From: Mactra quadrangularis
Lineage: Eukaryota > Mollusca > Bivalvia > Venerida > Mactridae
NCBI GenBank assembly: GCA_025267735.1
Contig: CM046303.1
Location: 69,083,034-69,147,033, forward strand
Length of the DNA: 64,000 nucleotides
Direction of reading: 5' to 3'
Part shown: piece by piece, positions 63,397 through 64,000 of the stretch
Numbering within the stretch: the first letter of the stretch is position 1
Layout: the number at the start of each line of letters is the position of its first letter
Program-made: the position numbers and the translations under genes
Notes under the pieces: generated by a model
Told to the model about the DNA's origin: nothing
What the model saw: the letters and a program-made list of their open reading frames with translations, nothing else
Database searches by the model: none

Positions 63397-63446
63397 CGAT
63401 GACGACGACAACGATGATGATGATAAAAAATATGACAATTTCTATA

Positions 63447-63478
<32 letters not shown>

Positions 63479-63497
63479 AAATATGACAATTTCTATA

Positions 63498-63532
<35 letters not shown>

Positions 63533-64000
63533 AGTTATAACTATTAGATGAAACTATACACTGATATTATTTTTATTGTCAAAATGATGTCATCTAAGAG
63601 AAGAAATGACCTCACATTATATTTATGTAAAATAGCAAAACAAAGAACTAAGCATGAAAAAAAAAAATTGTTCTTTTTGGATTAAGATCTTTATAATTTC
63701 AACTTGTAAGCTCAGAAAATTGAATTTTTACTCATTGCTATGTCATTTGTGGAAATATCTTTTTCTGATGTCAATCAATGTTGACTAACATCAGGCTATG
63801 TACAGACCTTGAAAAGTGCTTGAATTTTAAGGTCTACCTTGAAAAGTGCTTAAAAACGATTTTTAGTGCTTAAAAATGCTTATTTTCATTTGCAACCTTG
63901 AAAAATGCTTGAAAAGTGCTTATTTTCGGTCCAATAGTGCTTGAATATTTTAACTAATTTTAATTTTAGGCTGGAAAATGAAAGGAGATAAACTGAAAAG
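22593..64000 (+). CDS. Secreted CTLD-LDLa-CUB-CCP-EGF-HYR-GCC2 multidomain protein (31 exons, 3' end beyond window)
   Basis: Conceptual splicing of 31 exons gives about 1,924 residues with phase-compatible GT-AG junctions throughout. Approximate order: signal peptide 1-20; C-type lectin domain 23-174; LDLa 175-206; CUB 207-315, 316-443, 444-561; CCP 562-814 (four); EGF 815-853 and 854-921; CCP 922-1167 (four); HYR 1168-1250, 1251-1337; CCP-like 1338-1403; HYR 1404-1490; CCP-like 1491-1562; HYR 1563-1650; CCP-like 1651-1711; unassigned 1712-1873; GCC2/GCC3 1874-1924. The start ATG is supported by an in-frame TGA at 22533 with no ATG between. Domain content implies an extracellular adhesion, recognition or matrix protein. 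The HYR/CCP/GCC2 tail recalls SVEP1-type proteins (family knowledge), but there is no VWA or pentraxin domain in view. I do not recognise a named orthologue. The C-terminus, and whether it is membrane-anchored, lies beyond the edge. Confidence 0.9.
22727..23025 (+). mobile_element. tRNA-derived SINE, family B, in intron 1
   Basis: The head GGTCGGTAGCGCAGTTGGTAG is a good A box. The body includes TTGACAATAATGCCAATTTC, TAATTATAGACAAGTGC and GGAAAGCTACG, and it ends TGTTGACGCGGCTTTAAACG. The B box is degraded. Confidence 0.75.
23328..23549. repeat. Pair of CTCGTACCC hairpin motifs in intron 1
   Basis: Two imperfect palindromes lie 120 bp apart. Each has a CATTCTCGTACCC / CTATTCTCGTACCC left arm, a central AGATCGAGAATCTTGATA, and a right arm reading GGTACGAGAATG or TGTACAAGAATG. 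They look like two copies of a short hairpin element just upstream of exon 2. Confidence 0.6.
23644..23756 (+). CDS. Exon 2: C-type lectin domain, N-terminal part
   Basis: Acceptor TATATTTTCAG, donor AAAAG|GTATGT, phase 0 to phase 2. Encodes [20 protein letters not shown] and then [10 protein letters not shown]. The N-terminal Cys pair is that of a long-form CTLD, and AVC is the first conserved core cysteine. Confidence 0.92.
24396..24792 (-). mobile_element. TRIM (miniature LTR retrotransposon) with tRNA-like sequence in its LTRs
   Basis: Two 141-bp LTRs (24396-24536 and 24652-24792) differ at about one base and flank a 115-bp interior. Read on the minus strand the element is LTR, then TGGCGCCCAACG two bases on (primer-binding-site type), a short interior without coding capacity, then the purine tract AAGGAGGGGGG next to the second LTR. 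Target duplication CAAT is at 24392-24395 and 24793-24796. Each LTR contains, on the minus strand, an A-box-like TGGCGACGTGGTAGAGTG and a perfect B box GGTTCGAATCC in tRNA spacing. It needs proteins from an autonomous relative. Confidence 0.88.
25000..25100 (+). CDS. Exon 3: C-type lectin domain, middle part
   Basis: Acceptor TTATTTAAG (weak pyrimidine tract), donor ATCG|GTATAG. Completes a Ser codon with exon 2, then reads [20 protein letters not shown] and ends in TFYIG, matching the conserved LVTI..QAEN..I..W/YIG core of the fold. Confidence 0.92.
25145..25215 (-). mobile_element. Probable LINE 3' end with (ACAAT)n tail
   Basis: The tract AATACAATACAATACAA is joined to ACTTTATTTATTGTCGGACA. 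The arrangement parallels the LINE at 45541. Only the end is recognisable. A decayed SINE B fragment may follow at 25370-25480 (TCTTCCATGAAAATGTTATA). Confidence 0.45.
25706..25948 (+). CDS. Exon 4: C-type lectin domain, C-terminal part with QPD
   Basis: Acceptor TTTATCTAG, donor TCAAG|GTAAGG, phase 1 to phase 1. Residues about 94-174. Contains [13 protein letters not shown], so residues 128-130 are QPD, the motif classically linked to galactose-type binding. The second calcium-ligand motif is WNYGNC (154-159) instead of WND. The closing cysteine is in FVCEK. Extra cysteines at GCISC and YCYD suggest an additional disulfide. Confidence 0.92.
26826..27050 (+). mobile_element. tRNA-derived SINE, family D, in intron 4
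   Basis: The head GTGGGCGTGGCCGAGAGGTC resembles a class II (Leu/Ser) tRNA 5' half, with a GGTTTGAATCCCATCC B box. The body includes CCTTGAGCATGTAACTTTAT and ends CAATTTAGCTTAAGTCAATT. Minus-strand relatives lie at 11810 and 49555. Confidence 0.7.
27153..27248 (+). CDS. Exon 5: reduced LDL-receptor class A repeat
   Basis: Acceptor TATATATTTCAG, donor TTGTC|GTAAGT, phase 1-1. Residues 175-206 contain F-H-C, then [17 protein letters not shown]. The DGYDE acidic calcium motif and cysteines 2, 4, 5 and 6 of the family are present; cysteines 1 and 3 (a disulfide pair in canonical LDLa) are both missing. Confidence 0.85.
27343..27727. mobile_element. hAT-like MITE in intron 5
   Basis: The left end CAGGGCTCGAATTTAAC and right end GCTTAAATTCGAGCC are inverted repeats. 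The interior carries mirrored CTCGCAAAAATTT and AAATTTTTGCGAG motifs. Flanks CCTTTTAG and TTTTTAG suggest an eroded 8-bp duplication. Confidence 0.6.
27937..28058 (+). CDS. Exon 6: CUB domain 1, first half
   Basis: Acceptor GATATTTCAG, donor GTTAAG|GTAATA, phase 1 to 0. Encodes [20 protein letters not shown], matching the CUB pattern in which a short beta strand is followed by Y.W.I. There is no cysteine in this half, although CUB domains usually have a first disulfide here. Confidence 0.88.
28468..28672 (+). CDS. Exon 7: CUB domain 1, second half
   Basis: Acceptor TTATATTTCAG, donor AGTT|GTAAGT, phase 0 to 1. Encodes [10 protein letters not shown], then [11 protein letters not shown] and SGFQATY, the diagnostic C-terminal strands of CUB (D.l.vy.G ... 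l.i.F.sD ... GF.a.Y). No cysteines occur. Confidence 0.9.
29281..29456 (+). CDS. Exon 8: CUB domain 2, first half
   Basis: Acceptor TTTATTTGCAG, donor GTAGAG|GTATGT, phase 1 to 0. About 59 residues including [11 protein letters not shown] and a terminal ITVE. Divergent, but placed as CUB by position, phase and continuation into exon 9. No cysteines. Confidence 0.85.
29643..29790 (-). mobile_element. SINE family B fragment in intron 8 (minus strand)
   Basis: The reverse complement carries GTTATAGACTAGGGTGAGGA, GGAAAGGTAAGCAAGTACTG and the TTGATGTCAATTTTCC body motif, matching the 3' half of family B. Confidence 0.6.
29958..30300 (+). repeat. Dispersed repeat, family Z, copy 1 (intron 8)
   Basis: Starts TAGCTGGATTTTTCAACG and includes AGATCTTTATGAAACTTCAT and CAACTCTACCTGCCTTTATT. 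It ends AATGTGGTTTCCACATTACA. Copies recur at 47512-47875 and, truncated, at 50150-50270 where the end abuts exon 21. Confidence 0.7.
30431..30638 (+). CDS. Exon 9: CUB domain 2, second half
   Basis: Acceptor TTTATTTTAG, donor CAAG|GTAAGT, phase 0 to 1. Encodes [10 protein letters not shown], then [12 protein letters not shown] and [11 protein letters not shown], ending LRFRYRQ. It retains one local Cys pair (YCHGDEC), where CUB domains usually have the second disulfide. Confidence 0.9.
30690..31075. repeat. Dispersed AT-rich repeat in intron 9 (pair with 51605-51945)
   Basis: Shares ATATGCATTTTGAA, GATAATAAAGCCTTTATAGG and ATAAATGGTCTGTATA, and ends in ATATATCAATATCGT with the intron 22 copy. 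Terminal ATATCGAT-like motifs suggest an old DNA element. Boundaries are approximate. Confidence 0.5.
31847..32040 (+). CDS. Exon 10: CUB domain 3, first half
   Basis: Acceptor ATACTTCAG, donor CTTAAG|GTACTT, phase 1 to 0. Encodes [18 protein letters not shown], then [11 protein letters not shown], the canonical CUB opening with its first Cys pair and C.W.I motif. Confidence 0.93.
32072..32760. repeat. GGTCC-rich repeat, copy 2, split by a hAT-like element
   Basis: The two flanks, AGCCAGTGGACTGTGGACC on the left and TTTGGTCCAGTAAAA on the right, correspond to the repeat at 8765-9060. The hAT-like element at 32144-32561 interrupts it. Confidence 0.5.
32144..32561. mobile_element. hAT-like MITE with perfect 8-bp duplication (intron 10)
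   Basis: Ends TAGGGCTG and CAGTCCTA. Target duplication AAAGTGGT is at 32136-32143 and 32562-32569. The interior is rich in GCGATACGATACG-type motifs and non-coding. It is nested in the GGTCC-rich repeat. Confidence 0.85.
33395..33554 (+). CDS. Exon 11: CUB domain 3, second half
   Basis: Acceptor AATTTATTCAG, donor CCATTG|GTATGT, phase 0 to 1. Encodes [15 protein letters not shown], then [19 protein letters not shown] and ATWSI, the GF.a.w strand of CUB. It lacks the second cysteine pair. The acceptor lies about 24 bp after a hAT-type terminus (CAGCAGCCCTA) at 33361-33371. Confidence 0.9.
33555..34549. other. Intron 11, no element recognised
   Basis: About 1 kb of AT-rich intron without a repeat boundary, RNA gene or extra exon that I can support. 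Confidence 0.5.
34550..34747 (+). CDS. Exon 12: sushi/CCP module 1
   Basis: Acceptor TGTTTTAG, donor TACAC|GTAAGT, phase 1-1. Four cysteines in CCP order ([27 protein letters not shown]) with the G-K-W tryptophan before the last Cys. Confidence 0.95.
34748..35751. other. Intron 12, 5' part, no clear element
   Basis: AT-rich. A phrase about TGGGGTCCAAAAG near 34815 is mirrored by CTTTTGGACCCCAGTGTA near 35048-35065, so an inverted-repeat element of about 260 bp may span 34805-35067. No coding capacity. Confidence 0.4.
35752..36310 (+). mobile_element. SINE family B copy carrying an internal minisatellite (intron 12)
   Basis: The B box GGTTTGAATCCCACCCGAGC and body (TTGATAATAATGTCAATTTT) run up to AGGGATAACTGGTTAT. 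The 22-bp array at 35876-36230 then interrupts it, and the SINE resumes as GGGTCCAGGAAAGCTATGTC and ends GACATGGCGTTAAACCCTAT. Confidence 0.8.
35876..36230 (+). repeat. 22-bp minisatellite inside a SINE, about 16 copies
   Basis: Unit ATATCCCTATAGACTAGGGGCC. A central block of units has GGGGACAT and is flanked on both sides by GGGGCCAT units; a few copies have CTACAGAC. The unit matches the SINE segment GGTTATAGACAAGGGTCC around it, so the array grew by tandem duplication within the SINE. Confidence 0.9.
36440..36612. mobile_element. MITE family F1, right-half copy (intron 12)
   Basis: Carries the central AACATCACTCATTGCC and the right arm GGCCGAGGAGTTCCGAATGT, ending CAAGCTAC. The left arm is missing. 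It ends 57 bp before exon 13. Confidence 0.75.
36670..36858 (+). CDS. Exon 13: sushi/CCP module 2
   Basis: Acceptor TCTATTTCAG, donor TACAG|GTATGT, phase 1-1. Cysteines in [31 protein letters not shown] and PTCT, a canonical CCP. Confidence 0.95.
36917..37045 (-). mobile_element. (AAT)n tract with probable LINE 3' end
   Basis: About 18 AAT triplets (36920-36973) are followed by AAGACTTTATTTAAGAGGCT and CTTTCATGTGGGCCTCTGTA. The structure matches a minus-strand LINE insertion with a triplet tail. Confidence 0.5.
37728..38044 (+). mobile_element. tRNA-derived SINE, family A, in intron 13
   Basis: The best-preserved head in the window: GACCCGCTAGCTCAGTTGG, with B box GGGTTCGATTCCCGG. The body matches 19369-19690, and it ends GGCATTAAACCCAACAAAAA with an A/C-rich tail. 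Confidence 0.88.
38153..38335 (+). CDS. Exon 14: sushi/CCP module 3
   Basis: Acceptor TTATTCTTACAG, donor TACTA|GTAAGT, phase 1-1. Cysteines in [24 protein letters not shown] and PTCT. Canonical. Confidence 0.95.
38912..39260. mobile_element. Dispersed element, family Y, copy 2 (intron 14)
   Basis: Begins ACAGTCCCATAAACATAA and ends TTTTGGGACTGAGGCATAAG. The interior GGGCGCCGTGCAATCAAG and CCTACGGCTGTCTGCAC match copies at 20955 and 48150. Confidence 0.72.
39428..39616 (+). CDS. Exon 15: sushi/CCP module 4
   Basis: Acceptor TATTTTCCAG, donor TATAA|GTAAGT, phase 1-1. Cysteines in [29 protein letters not shown] and QLCI. The tryptophan usual before the last Cys is absent. Confidence 0.93.
39953..40123. 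mobile_element. Tigger/mariner-like MITE (intron 15)
   Basis: The left end AGTTAAGTTTCGCTATTAAG and right end CTTAATAGCGGAGCTTTACTGT are imperfect inverted repeats, with an internal copy of CTATTAAGACCA. The termini resemble those at 6904-7073. Confidence 0.5.
40376..41129. mobile_element. MITE family F5 copy interrupted by a second element
   Basis: The outer ends read CTTAGTCAGTTATTTCCC and GATAACTGGCTAAAGTCCC (inverted). The body corresponds, in reverse orientation, to the uninterrupted copy at 53250-53608. The extra length is the nested element at 40554-40954. Confidence 0.8.
40554..40954. mobile_element. Nested 401-bp palindromic MITE with 8-bp duplication
   Basis: Ends CACGGGCTGCCGTCACAAAA and TTTTGTGACGGCAGCCTGTG. 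Target duplication GGGTAAAG is at 40546-40553 and 40955-40962. Further inverted segments inside (AATTACCTTTACA and GTAAAGGTAATT) make almost the whole element foldable. Confidence 0.87.
41182..41298 (+). CDS. Exon 16: calcium-binding-type EGF module 1
   Basis: Acceptor ACATTTTAAG, donor TTTAG|GTAAGT, phase 1-1. Encodes [20 protein letters not shown], then [11 protein letters not shown] and RTCL: six cysteines with the N-I-N-E-C and D/N...Y/F calcium-binding consensus. Confidence 0.95.
41938..42119. mobile_element. Tigger/mariner-like MITE abutting exon 17
   Basis: Contains AACCTCTGCAAAGCGGACC, ACAAATCCTCTGCAC and AACCTCTGAACAGCAACA, and ends TTTGTACTGTA. The same element occurs at 55212-55390. 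Its right end lies 11 bp before the start of exon 17. Confidence 0.7.
42131..42334 (+). CDS. Exon 17: calcium-binding-type EGF module 2 with C-terminal extension
   Basis: Acceptor TATATTTTCAG, donor GTTT|GTATGT, phase 1-1. [18 protein letters not shown] opens the EGF and [11 protein letters not shown] follows. In place of a short closing loop there is [12 protein letters not shown] and then YHINHTCV, placing the last Cys about 30 residues later. The last 25 coding bases and the donor are the founding copy of the minisatellite that follows. Confidence 0.9.
42306..44665 (+). repeat. 55-59-bp minisatellite founded on an exon/intron boundary, about 42 copies
   Basis: Unit roughly TATCTACTTTATAAACTATA, then CATGTGTTTGTATGTATTAC, then ATCATATACATTATA. 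It begins within exon 17 (coding TACCATATCAACCATACATG) and runs through its donor GTATGT. Early copies keep the exon-like CTACCATATCAAC; later ones carry CTACTTTATAAAC. Lengths of 55, 57 and 59 differ by TA insertions. Tyr/Ile/Cys-rich open frames across the array are artefacts. Confidence 0.95.
44666..45331. other. Intron 17, unique 3' part
   Basis: About 660 bp of non-repetitive intron between the array and exon 18. A small hairpin (CTTTCGGTGATTTCCCGCCGAAAG) lies near 44871. A short direct repeat, TTCGTTAGGTTTCAATGTGC, occurs twice at 45236-45285. Confidence 0.5.
45332..45508 (+). CDS. Exon 18: sushi/CCP module 5
   Basis: Acceptor TTTGTTTCAG, donor TGAAG|GTAAGT, phase 1-1. Cysteines in [32 protein letters not shown] and PICE. 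Canonical, with the expected Trp. Confidence 0.95.
45541..46412 (-). mobile_element. 5'-truncated non-LTR retrotransposon (LINE), minus strand, intron 18
   Basis: The minus strand encodes about 144 residues ending a reverse-transcriptase [23 protein letters not shown], then [20 protein letters not shown] and an ASRKSHPN-like segment. This matches the region after the RT core in CR1/Jockey-type LINEs (family knowledge). After the stop comes a roughly 430-bp 3' UTR and a short (TAA)n tail at 45541-45555. It is truncated at its 5' end. Confidence 0.85.
46893..47084 (+). CDS. Exon 19: CCP-like module 6
   Basis: Acceptor TATCTATTTCAG, donor GGTG|GTAAGT, phase 1-1. Four cysteines ([29 protein letters not shown]) with CCP spacing but without the usual Trp. 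A divergent sushi module. Confidence 0.88.
47145..47290 (-). mobile_element. SINE family B fragment (minus strand, intron 19)
   Basis: On the minus strand it shows a GGGTTCGAAATCCGGGCGCG-like B-box region and GTTAGTACTGGTGATAGA, then GTCCAGGAAACC. A decayed partial copy. Confidence 0.5.
47512..47875 (+). repeat. Dispersed repeat, family Z, copy 2 (intron 19)
   Basis: Starts TTAGCCGGAATTTTCAAC and shares AGATCTTTATGAAACTTCAT and CAACTCTACCTGGATTTATT. It ends AATGTGGTTTCCACATTACA like the copy at 29958. Confidence 0.7.
48150..48505. mobile_element. Dispersed element, family Y, copy 3 (intron 19)
   Basis: ACAGTCCCATAAAACACATA at the left and TTTATGGGACTGAGGCATAA at the right. The interior GGGTGCCGTGCGATCAAG matches copies 1 and 2. 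It lies about 70 bp upstream of exon 20. Confidence 0.75.
48577..48771 (+). CDS. Exon 20: sushi/CCP module 7
   Basis: Acceptor TTATTATACAG, donor TACAG|GTGAGG, phase 1-1. Cysteines in [27 protein letters not shown] and LQCT, a CCP with the expected Trp. Confidence 0.94.
48876..49291. mobile_element. hAT-like MITE in intron 20
   Basis: The left end TAGGGCTGTCACGATATACC and right end GTATCGTGACAGCCCTA are inverted repeats. The interior repeats ACCGGTATACCGATAT-type motifs. The flanking 8 bp do not match well, so it is an older insertion. Confidence 0.75.
49555..49755 (-). mobile_element. tRNA-derived SINE, family D (minus strand, intron 20)
   Basis: The reverse complement has a GTGGGCGTGACCAAGTGG head, a GTTCGAATCC-type B box and CTTGAGCAAGAAACTTTATC, and ends near AATCAAGCTACAAT. 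It matches the plus copy at 26826. Confidence 0.65.
50150..50270 (+). repeat. Dispersed repeat, family Z, truncated copy 3 abutting exon 21
   Basis: ACAGAATTAGACAGTAACCA, CAACTCTATCCGGCTTTATT, and the family end AATGTGGTTTCCACATAACA. The T-rich tail TTTTTTGTTTG at the end serves as the pyrimidine tract for exon 21. Confidence 0.7.
50279..50452 (+). CDS. Exon 21: sushi/CCP module 8
   Basis: Acceptor GTAATTTCTAG, donor TATAG|GTTAGT, phase 1-1. Cysteines in [32 protein letters not shown] and PQCI. A CCP without Trp before the last Cys. Confidence 0.94.
50930..51318. repeat. Compound ATC/ATT triplet satellite with about 60-66-bp higher-order unit
   Basis: About six higher-order units, each ATTATTATCATTATCATTGA, then CACCATCATCATAATTATC, then (ATC)n and (ATA)n. 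The CACCATCATCAT phrase marks each unit. The array ends about 25 bp before exon 22. Methionine-rich minus-strand frames are artefacts of the triplet. Confidence 0.9.
51343..51591 (+). CDS. Exon 22: HYR domain 1
   Basis: Acceptor TTTATATTATAG, donor TGAAG|GTATGT, phase 1-1. Opens [11 protein letters not shown], contains [12 protein letters not shown] and [19 protein letters not shown], the hallmark of HYR (P.I..CP ... A.D..G....C...I.V). Confidence 0.93.
51605..51945. repeat. Dispersed AT-rich repeat in intron 22
   Basis: Second copy of the element at 30690-31075 (ATATGCATTTTGAAATATTG, AAATGGTCTGTATA, ATATATTAATATCGTC). Confidence 0.5.
52110..52402 (+). mobile_element. tRNA-derived SINE, family B, full-length (intron 22)
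   Basis: The head CCGGGTCGATAGCGCAGTTG and B box GGGTTTGAATCCCACCC are intact. The body includes TACCCTTCCATGAAATTTTT, GAGTACTGGTTATAGACAAT and GGTTAGGTGCGCTGGATGCC. It ends GACACGGTGTTAACTCC with an (AATA)n tail. Very similar to 54345-54635. Confidence 0.9.
52668..52928 (+). CDS. Exon 23: HYR domain 2
   Basis: Acceptor CTATATTACAG, donor TGAAC|GTAAGT, phase 1-1. Opens [15 protein letters not shown] and closes [20 protein letters not shown], a clear HYR signature. Confidence 0.95.
53250..53608. mobile_element. MITE family F5, complete copy (intron 23)
   Basis: Inverted ends GGGACTTTTGTCAGTTATC and GGAAATAACTGACTAAAGTC, about 359 bp. It is the uninterrupted reference for the nested copy at 40376-41129 and the partial copy at 16250. 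Confidence 0.82.
53889..54086 (+). CDS. Exon 24: six-cysteine CCP-like module
   Basis: Acceptor TTGTTCTTGTAG, donor TCTAG|GTATGT, phase 1-1. Cysteines in [38 protein letters not shown] and PACVL, with W before the last Cys. The same layout recurs in exon 28 and, reduced, in exon 26. Confidence 0.92.
54345..54635 (+). mobile_element. tRNA-derived SINE, family B, full-length (intron 24)
   Basis: The head CGGGTCGATAGTGCAGTTGG and B box GGGTTCGAATCCCACCCGGG are intact, the body is nearly identical to 52110-52402, and it ends GTGTTAACTCCAATAAAATA. Confidence 0.9.
54931..55191 (+). CDS. Exon 25: HYR domain 3
   Basis: Acceptor TTTGTAATTTCAG, donor TTAC|GTATGT, phase 1-1. Opens [17 protein letters not shown] and closes [21 protein letters not shown] with the usual two cysteines. 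Confidence 0.94.
55212..55390. mobile_element. Tigger/mariner-like MITE (intron 25)
   Basis: The left end TACAGTAGAACCTCTGTGA and right end CATGTTGTACTGTA are imperfect inverted repeats with TA at both borders. The interior ACAAATCCTCTGCACGAAGA matches the copy at 41938-42119. Confidence 0.72.
55428..56340 (+). repeat. 42-bp minisatellite, about 22 copies (intron 25)
   Basis: Unit CCTTAAGCCACTAGCCCCTT, then AAGCTCAGGATTACAGTTAT, then TG. Variants (CACAAGCC or CACTAGCC; GGATTACAG or GGACTACAG) are interspersed. The period is a multiple of three, but stop codons prevent a coding reading. Confidence 0.93.
56627..56842 (+). CDS. Exon 26: reduced CCP-like module
   Basis: Acceptor TATTTTATAG, donor GCCG|GTAAGT, phase 1-1. 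Four cysteines ([22 protein letters not shown]). Aligned with exons 24 and 28, the first and fifth cysteines are missing while the NC, TC-x-x-x-C and final Cys positions remain. Confidence 0.88.
56843..58361. other. Intron 26
   Basis: About 1.5 kb of intron. A minus-strand LINE-like 3' end (ATACTTTATTGTTATAATTT followed by AGGCCACCGGCCCATTC) lies at about 57860-57925. A direct repeat containing ATAATCATATT and AACATAGT occurs at about 58030 and 58120. No exon seen. Confidence 0.45.
58362..58625 (+). CDS. Exon 27: HYR domain 4
   Basis: Acceptor TATATATTACAG, donor AGAAC|GTAAGT, phase 1-1. Opens [18 protein letters not shown] and closes [20 protein letters not shown]. Strong HYR match. Confidence 0.95.
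58891..59073 (+). CDS. Exon 28: six-cysteine CCP-like module
   Basis: Acceptor TTTTTTACTATCAG, donor AATA|GTAAGT, phase 1-1. Cysteines in [37 protein letters not shown] and PDCVN. A paralogue of exon 24 (shared CSELxF..P.NA..NC and TCDVTC). Confidence 0.93.
59194..59362 (+). mobile_element. SINE family A, 3' half (intron 28)
   Basis: Carries GTCAGTCACTGACGAAAGTA, GGAGTGAGTAGGTTGACTGA and GTTGCTATGGCGTTAAACCC with an (ACAA)n tail. The tRNA head is absent (5' truncated). Confidence 0.8.
59641..59888 (+). CDS. Exon 29: unassigned extracellular domain, first half
   Basis: Acceptor TCTCTTTTACCAG, donor GAAAG|GTAATA, phase 1 to 0. Encodes [17 protein letters not shown], then [12 protein letters not shown] and [12 protein letters not shown]. 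Two cysteines and alternating hydrophobic residues suggest beta strands. No family is recognised; the position after HYR/CCP and before GCC2/GCC3 recalls the uncharacterised spacer of SVEP1-like proteins. Confidence 0.88.
60015..60078 (+). mobile_element. SINE family A-like tail (intron 29)
   Basis: GCGCGATATGACCTTTTTGT, then GGTGCGCCGTAAAACCCAAA with an (ACAA)n tail: only the last 60 bp of a SINE with the same 3' end as family A. Confidence 0.55.
60870..61107 (+). CDS. Exon 30: unassigned extracellular domain, second half
   Basis: Acceptor GTGATATTTCAG, donor CTGTC|GTACGT, phase 0 to 1. Encodes [20 protein letters not shown], then [22 protein letters not shown] and STVC. Four cysteines. With exon 29 it makes a domain of about 162 residues. 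Confidence 0.88.
61108..62152. other. Intron 30, 5' part
   Basis: About 1 kb without a coding exon. The phrase TTCAGACTATATTACCACAG with AAACCAAATTCC near 61801 repeats one near 31679 in intron 9, so a dispersed repeat is present. Another inverted pair (TTGCACCCATGTATTTAAAT near 61463 and ATATTTACATGGGTGCAAG near 61348) suggests a small inverted-repeat element at 61345-61490. Confidence 0.5.
62153..62606 (+). repeat. 29-bp minisatellite with consensus 5' splice sites, about 16 copies
   Basis: Unit CTCAGGTGAGTGGTCCATGA then TCCTCAGTT. Most copies contain CAG followed by GTGAGT, the consensus metazoan donor; four read GAGAGT, GATGAG or TTGAGT instead. The array ends about 60 bp before exon 31. 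Confidence 0.95.
62669..62821 (+). CDS. Exon 31: GCC2/GCC3 (ephrin-receptor-like) module
   Basis: Acceptor TTTATATTTCAG, donor TTTG|GTATGT, phase 1-1. Encodes [20 protein letters not shown], then [18 protein letters not shown] and a DDCF end: six cysteines in the C..G...C..C..G.Y...C..CP.G.T...G..S..DC order. Confidence 0.94.
63279..63545 (+). repeat. (GAT)n microsatellite with interspersed 25-bp phrase
   Basis: Long ATG/GAT runs are interrupted three times by AAATATGACAATTTCTAT. Poly-methionine frames are artefacts. It lies in the intron after exon 31. Confidence 0.92.
63815..63945. repeat. Short tandem phrases CCTTGAAAAGTGCTT
   Basis: CCTTGAAAAGTGCTTGAATTT, CCTTGAAAAGTGCTTAAAAA and CTTGAAAAATGCTTGAAAAG recur within 130 bp, a degenerate tandem repeat or the end of a dispersed element. 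Confidence 0.5.
63970..64000 (+). CDS. Possible start of exon 32 (cut by window edge)
   Basis: AATTTTAATTTTAG precedes GCTGGAAAATG. Joined to the phase-1 end of exon 31 it reads [10 protein letters not shown] and stays open to the edge. Too short for a domain call; the T-rich tract and compatible phase are the only support. Confidence 0.35.

Noticed and set aside
63279..63551. Poly-methionine plus-strand frame
   Set aside because: Translation of a (GAT)n microsatellite.

Overview
The window is animal genomic DNA. It is AT-rich, has GT-AG introns, and is crowded with tRNA-derived SINEs, short inverted-repeat DNA transposons, non-LTR retrotransposon ends and minisatellites. Together with a long secreted protein built from lectin, CUB, sushi and HYR modules, this suggests a lophotrochozoan, most likely a bivalve mollusc. 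The taxon is an inference from repeat style and composition; no species marker was recognised.

Positions 1 to about 22,500 hold no coding region I can support. The stretch is intergenic, or possibly contains unseen 5' untranslated exons. It carries a 2.15 kb hAT-like element with long inverted repeats, several smaller inverted-repeat elements, SINE copies, a solo LTR, a 47-bp minisatellite (11 copies) and a 22-bp minisatellite.

Positions 22,593 to the right edge hold one plus-strand gene. I traced 31 exons by hand, with splice sites and reading phase consistent at every junction, plus a possible partial 32nd exon cut by the window end. They encode about 1,924 residues of a secreted modular protein: signal peptide, C-type lectin domain, a reduced LDL-receptor A repeat, three CUB domains, four sushi (CCP) modules, two calcium-binding-type EGF modules, four more CCP or CCP-like modules, two HYR domains, then CCP-like/HYR pairs (CCP, HYR, CCP, HYR, CCP), an unrecognised two-exon cysteine-containing domain, and a GCC2/GCC3 (ephrin-receptor-like) module. 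Every module from the LDLa onward is bounded by phase-1 introns, the classic signature of exon shuffling. The second half recalls SVEP1/polydom-like proteins; the lectin-LDLa-CUB front is different. The likely role is extracellular recognition, adhesion or matrix, but no specific function can be claimed.

The introns are the unusual part. The 5' splice site of exon 17 has been amplified about 42 times into a 2.3 kb minisatellite that begins inside the exon. The intron before exon 31 holds about 16 copies of a 29-bp unit, most of them carrying the exact consensus 5' splice site CAG|GTGAGT. Several 3' splice sites (exons 11, 17, 21) sit at the ends of transposable elements. A 397-bp miniature LTR retrotransposon in intron 2 carries a tRNA-like promoter inside its 141-bp LTRs. 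A 22-bp minisatellite has grown inside a SINE copy in intron 12, and an inverted-repeat element is nested in another in intron 15 with a perfect 8-bp target duplication.
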